From Planctomycetes bacterium B3_Pla (GTDB taxonomy: Bacteria; Planctomycetota; Phycisphaerae; Sedimentisphaerales; Anaerobacaceae): a DNA stretch of 64,000 nt. Of this stretch, positions 44,902 through 52,563 are shown piece after piece; the first letter of the stretch is position 1, and each line of letters opens with the position of its first letter. The notes below the pieces were generated by a model. The model saw only the letters and a program-made list of their open reading frames with translations, was not told the origin of the DNA and searched no databases. Made by a program: the position numbers and the translations under genes. Location: contig NJBM01000001.1 of NCBI GenBank assembly GCA_005223045.1, positions 186,001 through 250,000 on the forward strand. Direction: 5' to 3'.

Positions 44902-46938
44902 ATGGAAACGAAGAAGATTGGAGATCAGACCGTCACATTTCATCGCTACAACACGATAGTTGTAGGCGCCGGCGCTGCGGGAATGAATTGTGCGGTACAC
45001 CTTTGCGAATTTATGAAACAAAAGGGCGTCGAAGACCCTGCCGAGAGAGTAGCCGTCGTGACCGGAGGACTGGGATTAGGCGCATCGCGCATGAGCGGCT
45101 CCGATAAGCAGACCTATTACAAGATGGGCACAAGCCCGGATGTCGCCGACAGCGCCGAGGAATTTGCGAAGAGTCTGACCGCAGCCGGTTGCTGCCACGG
45201 CGACACCGCACTTGCCGAAGGAATCGGCTCGCTTCGCGAATTCTATCATTTGGTCCAGGCGGGAGTGCCGTTTCCGACGGATCCAATGGGCAGCTTCATT
45301 GGCTACAAGACAGACCATGACCCATACGAACGGGCCACGTCGGCCGGTCCCAAAACAAGCAGATTCATGAGCCATTGTTTGCAGAAACAACTCGAGCGAT
45401 ACGCCGTCAAGATTCACGACAAGCAGGAAATGGCCCACCTGCTTACAGTCGGCTCGGGCGAATCCAGGCGAATCGCCGGCGTTGTAACTGTAAACAAGAA
45501 GAATATCGACGAAAAAAATCGTGCCGTAAACGTGTTTTTGGGCTCGAATATTGTTCTTGCCGCCGGCGGTCCGGGCGAGCTGTTCAAAACAACTGTCTAT
45601 CCAAAAGCCCAGCTTGGGATGCACGGCCTTGCATTCAAAGCTGGTCTGATCGGAGCAAACCTGACCGAATCCCAGTTTGGACTGGCGAGCATAAAGTTTC
45701 GCTGGAATGTGTCGGGCACTTATATGCAGGCGCTTCCAAGGCTTTTCAGCACCGACGCGGATGGTAACGATGAGAAAGAGTTCCTGACCGGCTTTTTCCC
45801 GTCAATGAGCAGGATGGCAACGAACATCTTTCTCAAGGGTTATCAATGGCCTTTTGACCCGCAGCGAATCGAGAATCTGCAATCATCGTTGATCGACATT
45901 CTGGTGTTCAACGAAACGCAAAAAGGCAGGCGGGTGTATATGGACTTTCTGCACAATCCGGTCGGCAATGATTCCATGGACCAGTTCGACATTGACGCTC
46001 TCGAACCGGAAGCCAAGGAGTACCTGCAAAAAGCCGGGGCGCTGCAGGAAACGCCGATCATGCGATTGGCACACATGAATCCGCTCGCCATCGACATTTA
46101 CAAGGAGAACCGCATAGACTTGTATTCCGAACCGCTGGAGATTGCAGTTTGTGCGCAGCATAATAACGGCGGCTTTGCAGTTGATAAGTGGTGGCAGTCC
46201 AATATACCGGGGACCTTTGTTATCGGCGAGATGGCCGGGACTCACGGCGTAAAACGACCCGGCGGCTCGGCCCTTAACGCCGGCCAGACCGGCGGGCTGC
46301 GAGCAGCGGAATATATTGTAAATGTCCGCGGCTGTGATCTGCCCGACTATTCGGACAAGCAGTCGGAAATTGACGGGCAGTTGAGTGAAATCGTCACCAG
46401 TTTCGAGGCCGGCAAAGGCCCATCCGCCTTGGCGCCTGAGGAAATCATGGAAGAGATCCGAAACCGCATGACAACGTCGGCAGGGCACATCAGGGAGTTG
46501 AAAGATGCGCGAAAAGCCCTGAAGGAAGCGACCGAGCTTTACAGGAACATCAAGCAGAAAGGCTTCACCCCGGCAAACGGCAAGGCAGTTATCAAATCGA
46601 TACAAGCAGAGCATCTGGCTCTGACCAGCGTTGCGTTTCTAAAGGCCGTTGTGGAGTTGCTCGGACAGGGCAGCGGATCGCGGGGCTCGCATCTTGTCCT
46701 GGTCGAGGACGGTGTAGAAATACATCGGGACGTCATTAACAAGGCGACCGGCGAAGCTCTGAGGTTCAAACCTGAGAATGAGTCGCTGAGAAATTCGGTG
46801 TTACATGTCGAATACGATGAAAGTTCGCCCGATTTGTTCGGCTGCAAAAACGTCAAGCTGAGGCCGGCCCCGACCGACCGAAAGGCGTTCGAGCCGGCAT
46901 GGCAGGATTATAGAGAGGGAAAAATCTACGGTAGCTAA
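44902..46938 (+). CDS. FAD-binding protein, fumarate reductase/succinate dehydrogenase flavoprotein-like
   Basis: 678 residues from ATG 44902 (GGAG 10 bases upstream). FAD motif TIVVGAGAAGMNCAVHL near 19-35; VLAAGGPGELFKTTVYPKAQ in the middle; GTFVIGEMAGTHGVKRPGGSALNAGQTGGLRAAEYI as the second FAD contact; helical tail with RNRMTTSAGHIRELKDARKAL, as in the flavoprotein C-domain. Unlike respiratory subunits it has no neighbouring Fe-S or cytochrome subunit. In this operon it probably acts on a sugar-derived unsaturated or hydroxy acid. It is unusually large for a catabolic dehydrogenase and is one of two big flavoproteins in the set. Confidence 0.85.
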   Translation: METKKIGDQTVTFHRYNTIVVGAGAAGMNCAVHLCEFMKQKGVEDPAERVAVVTGGLGLGASRMSGSDKQTYYKMGTSPDVADSAEEFAKSLTAAGCCHGDTALAEGIGSLREFYHLVQAGVPFPTDPMGSFIGYKTDHDPYERATSAGPKTSRFMSHCLQKQLERYAVKIHDKQEMAHLLTVGSGESRRIAGVVTVNKKNIDEKNRAVNVFLGSNIVLAAGGPGELFKTTVYPKAQLGMHGLAFKAGLIGANLTESQFGLASIKFRWNVSGTYMQALPRLFSTDADGNDEKEFLTGFFPSMSRMATNIFLKGYQWPFDPQRIENLQSSLIDILVFNETQKGRRVYMDFLHNPVGNDSMDQFDIDALEPEAKEYLQKAGALQETPIMRLAHMNPLAIDIYKENRIDLYSEPLEIAVCAQHNNGGFAVDKWWQSNIPGTFVIGEMAGTHGVKRPGGSALNAGQTGGLRAAEYIVNVRGCDLPDYSDKQSEIDGQLSEIVTSFEAGKGPSALAPEEIMEEIRNRMTTSAGHIRELKDARKALKEATELYRNIKQKGFTPANGKAVIKSIQAEHLALTSVAFLKAVVELLGQGSGSRGSHLVLVEDGVEIHRDVINKATGEALRFKPENESLRNSVLHVEYDESSPDLFGCKNVKLRPAPTDRKAFEPAWQDYREGKIYGS

Positions 46939-46961
46939 CTCATCCAGTAAGGAGGTTCCCT

Positions 46962-48062
46962 ATGGCAGTCATAGATGTGAAACCGGAGTCACAATGCAAG
47001 TACGACATAGTCTCGCTGGGTGAAATCATGATTCGATTGGATCCGGGCGAAGAGAGGATCCATACTACCCGGCGCTTTCGGGCCTGGGAGGGCGGCGGAG
47101 AGTACAATGTCGCAAGAGGTTTGAAACGCTGTTTCGGCAAGAGAGCCGCGGTTGTCACCGCAATTGCAGACAATCCCGTCGGAAGATTGCTGGAGGACTT
47201 GATGTATCAAGGCGGCGTGGACATGAAGTACGTCAAATGGGTTCCGTACGACGGGATCGGCAGGAAGGTAAGGGTCGGCTTGAATTTCACAGAGCGGGGC
47301 TTCGGCGCGCGTGCCGCAGTGGGTTGTTCGGACAGGGCAAACAGTGCCGCATCGCAGTTGAAAAAGGGTGATGTTGACTGGGAGAAGGTGTTCGGTCTGG
47401 ACGGCAGCCGCTGGTTCCACACGGGCGGTATATTCGCAGCCCTTTCCGAGACGACGCCCGATGTCATTCTTGAGGCAGTCTCAGCCGCTAAGAAGCACGG
47501 CACGATAGTCTCCTACGATTTGAACTTTCGCAATTCCCTCTGGCGGGACATCGGCGGACAGAAAAAAGCAATGGAGGTCAATCGCGCTATCGCGCCTTAT
47601 GTTGACGTGATGTTAGGCAACGAAGAGGATTTCACGGCAGCACTCGGATTCGAGGTCAGAGGAATTGACAAAGGTTATTCAAAGCTCGACCCCGCAAATT
47701 TCAAAAAGATGATTTATGAGGTGGTTGAAGAGTTTCCGAATCTGAAGGTTGTGGCTACGACGTTGCGAAACGCAAAGACAGCTTCGGCCAACGACTGGGG
47801 TGCGATCATGTATGCCGAAGGCCAGTTCCATGAAGCAACTTTGCGGCCCGATCTCGAAATATATGACAGAGTGGGCGGTGGTGACAGTTTCGCATCCGGC
47901 CTGATATACGGTCTTATGGAAGGCAAGGACCCCGACGAAGCGGTCAACTACGGTGCGGCCCATGGCGCTCTGGCAATGACCACGCCCGGTGATACGACCA
48001 CGGCAAGTCTGCGCGAGGTAGAACGAGTCGTCGGAGGCGGCAGCGCAAGAGTTGATAGATAG
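46962..48062 (+). CDS. PfkB-family sugar kinase, probable 2-keto-3-deoxygluconate kinase
   Basis: 366 residues. PfkB start DIVSLGEIMIRLDPG near 15-29, sugar-binding WEGGGEYNVARGLKR, VSYDLNFRNSLW, and the catalytic signature DRVGGGDSFASGLIYG (Asp base) near 306. This order matches KDG kinases of the ribokinase group. AAGGAGGTTCCCT precedes the ATG. With the KDPG-type aldolase in the same operon it would complete the KDG to KDPG to pyruvate route. Substrate assignment rests on context and general similarity. Confidence 0.87.
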   Translation: MAVIDVKPESQCKYDIVSLGEIMIRLDPGEERIHTTRRFRAWEGGGEYNVARGLKRCFGKRAAVVTAIADNPVGRLLEDLMYQGGVDMKYVKWVPYDGIGRKVRVGLNFTERGFGARAAVGCSDRANSAASQLKKGDVDWEKVFGLDGSRWFHTGGIFAALSETTPDVILEAVSAAKKHGTIVSYDLNFRNSLWRDIGGQKKAMEVNRAIAPYVDVMLGNEEDFTAALGFEVRGIDKGYSKLDPANFKKMIYEVVEEFPNLKVVATTLRNAKTASANDWGAIMYAEGQFHEATLRPDLEIYDRVGGGDSFASGLIYGLMEGKDPDEAVNYGAAHGALAMTTPGDTTTASLREVERVVGGGSARVDR

Positions 48063-48092
48063 TCCGAGCAAAATCTTCGAGGAAAAACAAAC

Positions 48093-49166
48093 ATGATTGT
48101 CCAGGCAGTGAAGTGGGTCGGCGGCGTTGACGGGTATCTGGAGCTTGTGGACCAGCGGCGGTTGCCGGCGGAATTTGTCAAGCTGAAGTGCCGGGACACC
48201 GAAGTTCTTTTCGATGCGATAAAGACACTGGCCGTTCGCGGCGCGCCGGCTATAGGCGTCTCGGCAGCTTACGGGCTTGTCCTAGCTCTGCAAAAGTCCG
48301 GAGTGAATGACCGCCTTGAAAAAGCCATCGAGTCATTAGCTGAGGCACGAGAATACCTGGCGTCTTCCAGACCCACCGCAGTAAACCTGTTCTGGGCCTT
48401 AGACAGGATGCGCCGAAAAGCTGAAGAGCTTGTCGCCGCCCAGCCGGATATGACGCTACAGGCCCTACACGAGGCGCTTTTAGGTGAGGCTAACGCAATC
48501 CATGAGGAAGATGTGGATATGTGTCGGCGGATCGGCCGGCATGGCGAAAGATTTATCACCGAGGGAGCCGGCATTCTTACACATTGCAACGCCGGGGCGC
48601 TCGCCACCGCGGGACAGGGGACAGCCTTGTCGCCCATGTTTGAAGCACATGAAAAAGGAAAGAAATTCAGCGTTTACGCCGACGAAACCCGGCCGCTTCT
48701 GCAAGGTGCTCGATTAACAGCCTGGGAATTGAAACAGGCCGGAATCGACGTGGCAGTAATTTGTGACAATATGGCCGGCTGGCTGATGAAGCAGGGCAAG
48801 ATAAATGCCGTAATAACCGGCGCCGACAGAATCGCAGCAAACGGGGATGCGGCGAACAAAATCGGCACTTACAGTCTGAGCATTCTCGCCAGGGAGCATG
48901 GTGTGCCGTTTTACATTGCAGCACCATCCAGCACATTCGATTTGAGCATAAAAAGCGGGGCCGAAATACCTATCGAGCAAAGAGCCGCTGAGGAAGTCAC
49001 AACATTTGCCGGCACACAAACCACCCCTGCCGGCGTCAACGTCCACAATCCGGCTTTCGACGTTACCGAAGCGCGGGACATCGCCGCAATCATCACCGAA
49101 AATGGCGTAATTGAGAATCCCGACACCGAGAATATTGCCGGGTGTCTGGGACCACGCGGCACATAA
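48093..49166 (+). CDS. mtnA: MtnA-family sugar-1-phosphate isomerase (methylthioribose-1-P isomerase-like)
   Basis: 357 residues. Family elements: DAIKTLAVRGAPAIGVSAAYG near 50-70, catalytic Cys in LTHCNAGALATAGQGT near 160, catalytic Asp in VITGADRIAANGDAANKIGTY near 240, and PFYIAAPSSTFD. MtnA isomerises 5-methylthioribose-1-phosphate in methionine salvage; close relatives act on 5-deoxyribose-1-P, AMP-derived ribose-1,5-bisphosphate or ribose-1-P. No other methionine-salvage genes are nearby and it ends a sugar-acid operon, so another aldose-1-phosphate is possible. Confidence 0.88.
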   Translation: MIVQAVKWVGGVDGYLELVDQRRLPAEFVKLKCRDTEVLFDAIKTLAVRGAPAIGVSAAYGLVLALQKSGVNDRLEKAIESLAEAREYLASSRPTAVNLFWALDRMRRKAEELVAAQPDMTLQALHEALLGEANAIHEEDVDMCRRIGRHGERFITEGAGILTHCNAGALATAGQGTALSPMFEAHEKGKKFSVYADETRPLLQGARLTAWELKQAGIDVAVICDNMAGWLMKQGKINAVITGADRIAANGDAANKIGTYSLSILAREHGVPFYIAAPSSTFDLSIKSGAEIPIEQRAAEEVTTFAGTQTTPAGVNVHNPAFDVTEARDIAAIITENGVIENPDTENIAGCLGPRGT

Positions 49167-49188
49167 TTCACAAAACTGTTACAACCTG

Positions 49189-49458
49189 TTAATCCACAGC
49201 GACGACTTCTTTGACCTCAGGGACCTTTTCCTTGAGAATTCTTTCGATACCCATTTTCATTGTCATCGCAGCACCCGGACAGCCCTGGCAGGCCCCCTGC
49301 AAACGGACCTTGACGGTGTTGTCATCCTCAATACCGACCAGTTCAACGTCGCCGCCGTGGCTTTGCAGGCTTTCCCGGACGGCATCGAGTGTATCTTTAA
49401 CTTTTTCATTCAACGTCTTTTCAGCGTTGACTTCGCTGCAACCACATCCTTCACACAT
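49189..49458 (-). CDS. NifU C-terminal-domain Fe-S scaffold-like protein
   Basis: 89 residues: an N-terminal CEGCGC stretch, then a NifU-C domain with SHGGDVELVGIEDDNTVKVR and the cluster-binding ACQGCPGA near 56-63. Small stand-alone NifU-C/Nfu proteins carry Fe-S clusters to target proteins in the cytoplasm. The CEGCGC start adds extra cysteines that could bind metal. It lies convergent to mtnA and divergent from ilvB; the abundance of Fe-S enzymes nearby (radical SAM, GltD-type) is consistent but not evidence of linkage. Confidence 0.9.
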   Translation of the reverse strand: MCEGCGCSEVNAEKTLNEKVKDTLDAVRESLQSHGGDVELVGIEDDNTVKVRLQGACQGCPGAAMTMKMGIERILKEKVPEVKEVVAVD

Positions 49459-49606
49459 AGAAAATCTCCAAAAAAATCGTTCTTTTACGATTATATCGCC
49501 GATTCGAATTTTCGCCAGCTATTTTTCTTTACGGCTCGAAAATGAATTTGTTGGATCCAAGAGGACAAAAAACACTGTTGGCCGGCAAATAAATCGCCGA
49601 AAACAA

Positions 49607-49636
49607 TTGACAGAGGGCGTGTGGTTCGTGTAGAAT
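49607..49636 (+). promoter_or_regulatory. ilvBN promoter
   Basis: TTGACA (49607-49612) and TAGAAT (49631-49636) with an 18-base spacer, 243 bases before the ilvB ATG. The long distance leaves a ~235-base untranslated leader containing strong hairpins. Confidence 0.6.
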
Positions 49637-49643
49637 GCTCTTA

Positions 49644-49847
49644 GTATTTGCGTGAAAACATGCAAATACGGCCCTGAGACACGGCTTCAAGCCGTGGTTA
49701 CGGGATTGTGGCAGGGTTTAGAATCTTCGGATGATTCGGTCGATCTTCGGCAGAAGAACGATTGGCTCGCCGGAGGGAGCCCTCAAAGCCATAGTTGACC
49801 GGAATAACTAAATGGGTTCGCCTCTTGCCTGGTGGCCAGAGGGACCC
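49644..49847 (+). promoter_or_regulatory. Structured 5' leader of ilvBN, candidate regulatory RNA
   Basis: The leader has an 11-bp hairpin with AAAA loop (49644-49669; GTATTTGCGTG pairing with CATGCAAATAC, one G-U), a 7-bp hairpin (49680-49696; CACGGCT/AGCCGTG) and a two-part stem near the gene (49814-49847; GGGT/ACCC and CCTCT/AGAGG). No leader peptide rich in Leu, Val or Ile codons and no T-box motif was recognised, and no clear intrinsic terminator U-run follows. The middle hairpin may be an interspersed palindrome. Regulation by branched-chain amino acids is inferred from the gene it precedes. Confidence 0.45.
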
Positions 49848-49878
49848 GGGTAACGTTTATCAGGAAAGGATTATTGAA

Positions 49879-51609
49879 ATGAGTCCCAAGTCTCGTGAGT
49901 CGGCTCGCTCAGCCGGCAAATCCAACATTAAGGCAGGCGCCCAGATTGTCGTCGATACGCTCATCGAACAGGGCGTGGACACGATGTTCGGCTATACCGG
50001 CGGCGTAGTGCTGCCTTTATTCGATAGATTATATGACGCCCCGATCAATTTCGTGGTCCCGCGTCACGAACAGGGCGGCTGCCACATGGCCGACGCCTAC
50101 GCCCGTGCAAGTGGAAAGGTCGGCGTCGTGCTCGCTACCAGCGGGCCTGGCGCGTGCAATCTCGTCACAGGCCTGGCTACGGCAATGATGGACTCGGTGC
50201 CTTTGGTCGCCCTGACCGGACAGGTCCGCACGGAACTGATCGGCAACGACGCTTTCCAGGAAGCCGACACTACCGGCATTACCCGTCCGGTCACGAAATA
50301 TAATTGCATTGTCAAGGACGTCAAAGACCTTGAGCGCACGATCCGCGAGGCGTTTCATATTGCATCGACGGGTCGGCCCGGCCCGGTGCTGATTGATCTG
50401 CCGGTCGATGTGTCTGTCAGTAAGCACAGCACCGACGGCTCGGCCGAGATGAAACTGCCCGGCTATAAGATCAGGACCAAAGGACACGCCAAACAGATAA
50501 CGTCGGCCGCAAAAGCGATAAACAAGTCAAAACAGCCCGTTCTTTACGTCGGCGGCGGTGTCATCACTGCAAATGCCGCCAAAGAATTGAGGGCTATGGC
50601 GGAAAAAGCTCACCTTCCTGTGACGATGACGCTTTTGGGATTGGGCAGTTACGATCAAAGAAAACCCGAATCTCTGGATATGCTCGGGATGCACGGCTCG
50701 GCGTACGCCAATTATGCCGTCCAGGAGTGCGACCTGTTGATTGCGGTAGGCGCTCGCTTTGACGACCGTGTCACCGGCAAACTCGAAACCTTTGCTCCGA
50801 ACGCGAAAATAGTCCATATTGACATCGATCCGTCCAGCATATCGAAAAACGTCCAGGTGGATATTCCGGTCGTGGGCGATGCCAAAGCTATCCTCGGTGC
50901 GCTGGCCAAAGAGGTCGAGTACCAGGAAAGAAAAGCATGGTTCAAGAGAATCGCAGAGTGGAAGAAACAGTTCCCGTTCAGGTATGACCAGAACTCATCG
51001 ACTATCAAGCCGCAGTACGTTATCGAAGAGCTTTGCCGTCAGACAAAAAACGAGGCAATCATAACAACGGGTGTAGGCCAGAATCAGATGTGGGCCGCTC
51101 AGTTCTATAAGTTCATCAGGCCCAGACAGTTCATATCCTCCGGCGGGCTTGGGACAATGGGCTATGGCCTGCCGGCCGCGGTCGGCGCTCAGGTGGCCAG
51201 GCCCGATGCATTGGTTGTTGATATTGACGGCGATCACAGTTTCAATATGACAATGACCGAACTTTCGACGGCGGTGGAGCACGAGCTGCCGATCAAAGTT
51301 TGCATTCTGAACAACGGGTATATGGGAATGGTCCGGCAATGGCAGGAGCTTTTCTACGGCAAGCGATATTCCAAAAGCTATCTCAAGAATCCGGAGTATG
51401 AAAGGGTCGCAGAGGCCCTCGGTGCGGCTGGAATGACGGTCAAGAAGAAGGCCGATGTTCCAAAGGCAATCGAAGGAATGCTGAAAGAAAAGCGGCCCTG
51501 CGTGGTCGACTTTAGAATCGAGGCGGAAGAGAATGTCTGGCCAATGGTCCCGGCGGGCAAGAGTATAAACGAGATGGACGGACTTGACATACTGGAAAGT
51601 ATGGCGTAA
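49879..51609 (+). CDS. ilvB: Acetolactate synthase large subunit
   Basis: 576 residues from ATG 49879; the open frame extends 28 codons upstream through the leader hairpin and is not coding by comparison. ThDP enzyme order: N-domain FGYTGGVVLPLFDRL...VVPRHEQGGCHMADAYARASG (Glu that activates ThDP), central domain with GARFDDRVTGKLETF, and C-domain GLGTMGYGLPAAVGA then VDIDGDHSFNMTMTEL...NNGYMGMVRQWQ for ThDP-Mg. It makes acetolactate and acetohydroxybutyrate, the first step of Val, Leu and Ile synthesis. ilvN follows. Confidence 0.97.
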   Translation: MSPKSRESARSAGKSNIKAGAQIVVDTLIEQGVDTMFGYTGGVVLPLFDRLYDAPINFVVPRHEQGGCHMADAYARASGKVGVVLATSGPGACNLVTGLATAMMDSVPLVALTGQVRTELIGNDAFQEADTTGITRPVTKYNCIVKDVKDLERTIREAFHIASTGRPGPVLIDLPVDVSVSKHSTDGSAEMKLPGYKIRTKGHAKQITSAAKAINKSKQPVLYVGGGVITANAAKELRAMAEKAHLPVTMTLLGLGSYDQRKPESLDMLGMHGSAYANYAVQECDLLIAVGARFDDRVTGKLETFAPNAKIVHIDIDPSSISKNVQVDIPVVGDAKAILGALAKEVEYQERKAWFKRIAEWKKQFPFRYDQNSSTIKPQYVIEELCRQTKNEAIITTGVGQNQMWAAQFYKFIRPRQFISSGGLGTMGYGLPAAVGAQVARPDALVVDIDGDHSFNMTMTELSTAVEHELPIKVCILNNGYMGMVRQWQELFYGKRYSKSYLKNPEYERVAEALGAAGMTVKKKADVPKAIEGMLKEKRPCVVDFRIEAEENVWPMVPAGKSINEMDGLDILESMA

Positions 51610-51610
51610 A

Positions 51611-51646
51611 GAATTCAGAATTTAGAATTAAGAATTGAGAATTAAG
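51611..51646. repeat. Tandem 7-bp GAATTNA repeat between ilvB and ilvN
   Basis: Five consecutive 7-base units (GAATTCA, GAATTTA, GAATTAA, GAATTGA, GAATTAA) fill the whole ilvB-ilvN spacer. A matching six-unit array lies inside rsmB at 59494-59535. Confidence 0.75.
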
Positions 51647-52171
51647 ATGAAGCATATAATAAGCGCATTAGTTGAGAATAAACCCGGAGTTCTGGCTCAT
51701 GTGGCCGGTATGTTTGCGGCTCGAGGATTTAATATCGATTCGCTGGTTGTCGGCCGAACGGAAGACCCCCTGTTGAGCCGGATGACGCTCGTTGTTATCG
51801 GTGATGACAGAGTTGTCGAGCAGGTTCGCAAGCAGTTGGCCAGGATCGTCCCCGTGGTCAAAGTCCAGGATTTTGCAGGCCAGCCGGTGGTTGCACGCGA
51901 TTTGATGCTGGTAGCCATCTCGGCGCCGCCGGATAAACGTCCTGAAGTTTTGCTGCTGATAGAAATGTTTAAGGGCAAAGTCGTGGATATAGGCCAGAAG
52001 TTTGTCATGGTCGAAGTTAGCGGGCCGGAGGCGAAAATCGAGGCTTTCATCGATATCTGCAAGCCTTACGGGATCAAGAGCGTCGCAAGAACCGGGACAA
52101 TTGCAATGCCGAGGCAGCCAAAGGTGGATGCCCAGGCAAACAGGCGTTCCGACAAGCTCAGCGAACAATAA
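51647..52171 (+). CDS. ilvN: Acetolactate synthase small (regulatory) subunit
   Basis: 174 residues from ATG 51647; the frame to a TTG 12 bases upstream lies in the repeat. The N-terminal ACT domain IISALVENKPGVLAHVAGMFAARGFNIDSLVVG gives valine feedback binding. The second half has VVARDLMLVAISAPPDKRPEVLLLIEMFKGKVVDIG and VARTGTIAMPR at the end. It binds IlvB and confers feedback inhibition. The ilvB-ilvN gap of 37 bases is made entirely of a 7-bp tandem repeat. Confidence 0.96.
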   Translation: MKHIISALVENKPGVLAHVAGMFAARGFNIDSLVVGRTEDPLLSRMTLVVIGDDRVVEQVRKQLARIVPVVKVQDFAGQPVVARDLMLVAISAPPDKRPEVLLLIEMFKGKVVDIGQKFVMVEVSGPEAKIEAFIDICKPYGIKSVARTGTIAMPRQPKVDAQANRRSDKLSEQ

Positions 52172-52563
52172 TGTGTTTCTCATCATGTGGAACACAGGTT
52201 TTTTTAAGGCCGACCACAAGCATTTTGGCGAGCTGAAGATCCGGCAAGACAAGCACTCACAAGTTACTTATACGAAACTGTCGGACGAATTCTGAGCGGG
52301 ACGGCTGCCGACAAAAGCTCTTCGATGCAAACTCAATGCACAACTTTTCCACAATACAGACTTACGATGTGCAAAACTTGTGAAGAACAACTTTTTTTCG
52401 AGCGCAAAGTCAATGTTCACAGCAATCTCCATTGAGTGGAAAAGAAATTTTTCAAAAGGCAATTGATTTAAACATCCAAAGACGGGATGATGTTTGAAGT
52501 TCGAGTTTCGGCGCCGATCTCTGTGGAGTATCGAGACTCGATTATCGAAGAAGGAGAATATCG
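52172..52563. promoter_or_regulatory. DnaA-box cluster upstream of dnaA, candidate oriC or dnaA control region
   Basis: 392 bases without a convincing gene. Two exact matches to the DnaA box TTWTNCACA: TTTTCCACA at 52345-52353 (+) and TTTTGCACA at 52368-52376 (-). One-mismatch boxes lie at 52186-52194 and 52379-52387 (-). AT-rich stretches follow (CTTTTTTTCG near 52391, AAATTTTTCAAAAGG near 52446). Position before dnaA fits either a replication origin or autoregulation. Confidence 0.45.

Noticed and set aside
49111..49545. 144-codon plus frame over the NifU-like gene
   Set aside because: It is antisense to a small gene with a conserved CxxC cluster motif.
49795..49878. N-terminal extension of IlvB
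   Set aside because: It reads through the leader hairpin and has no family similarity; ATG 49879 gives the usual start.
52191..52301. Short frame ending KLSDEF between ilvN and dnaA
   Set aside because: 36 codons, no ribosome site and it overlaps a DnaA-box-like sequence; not enough support.
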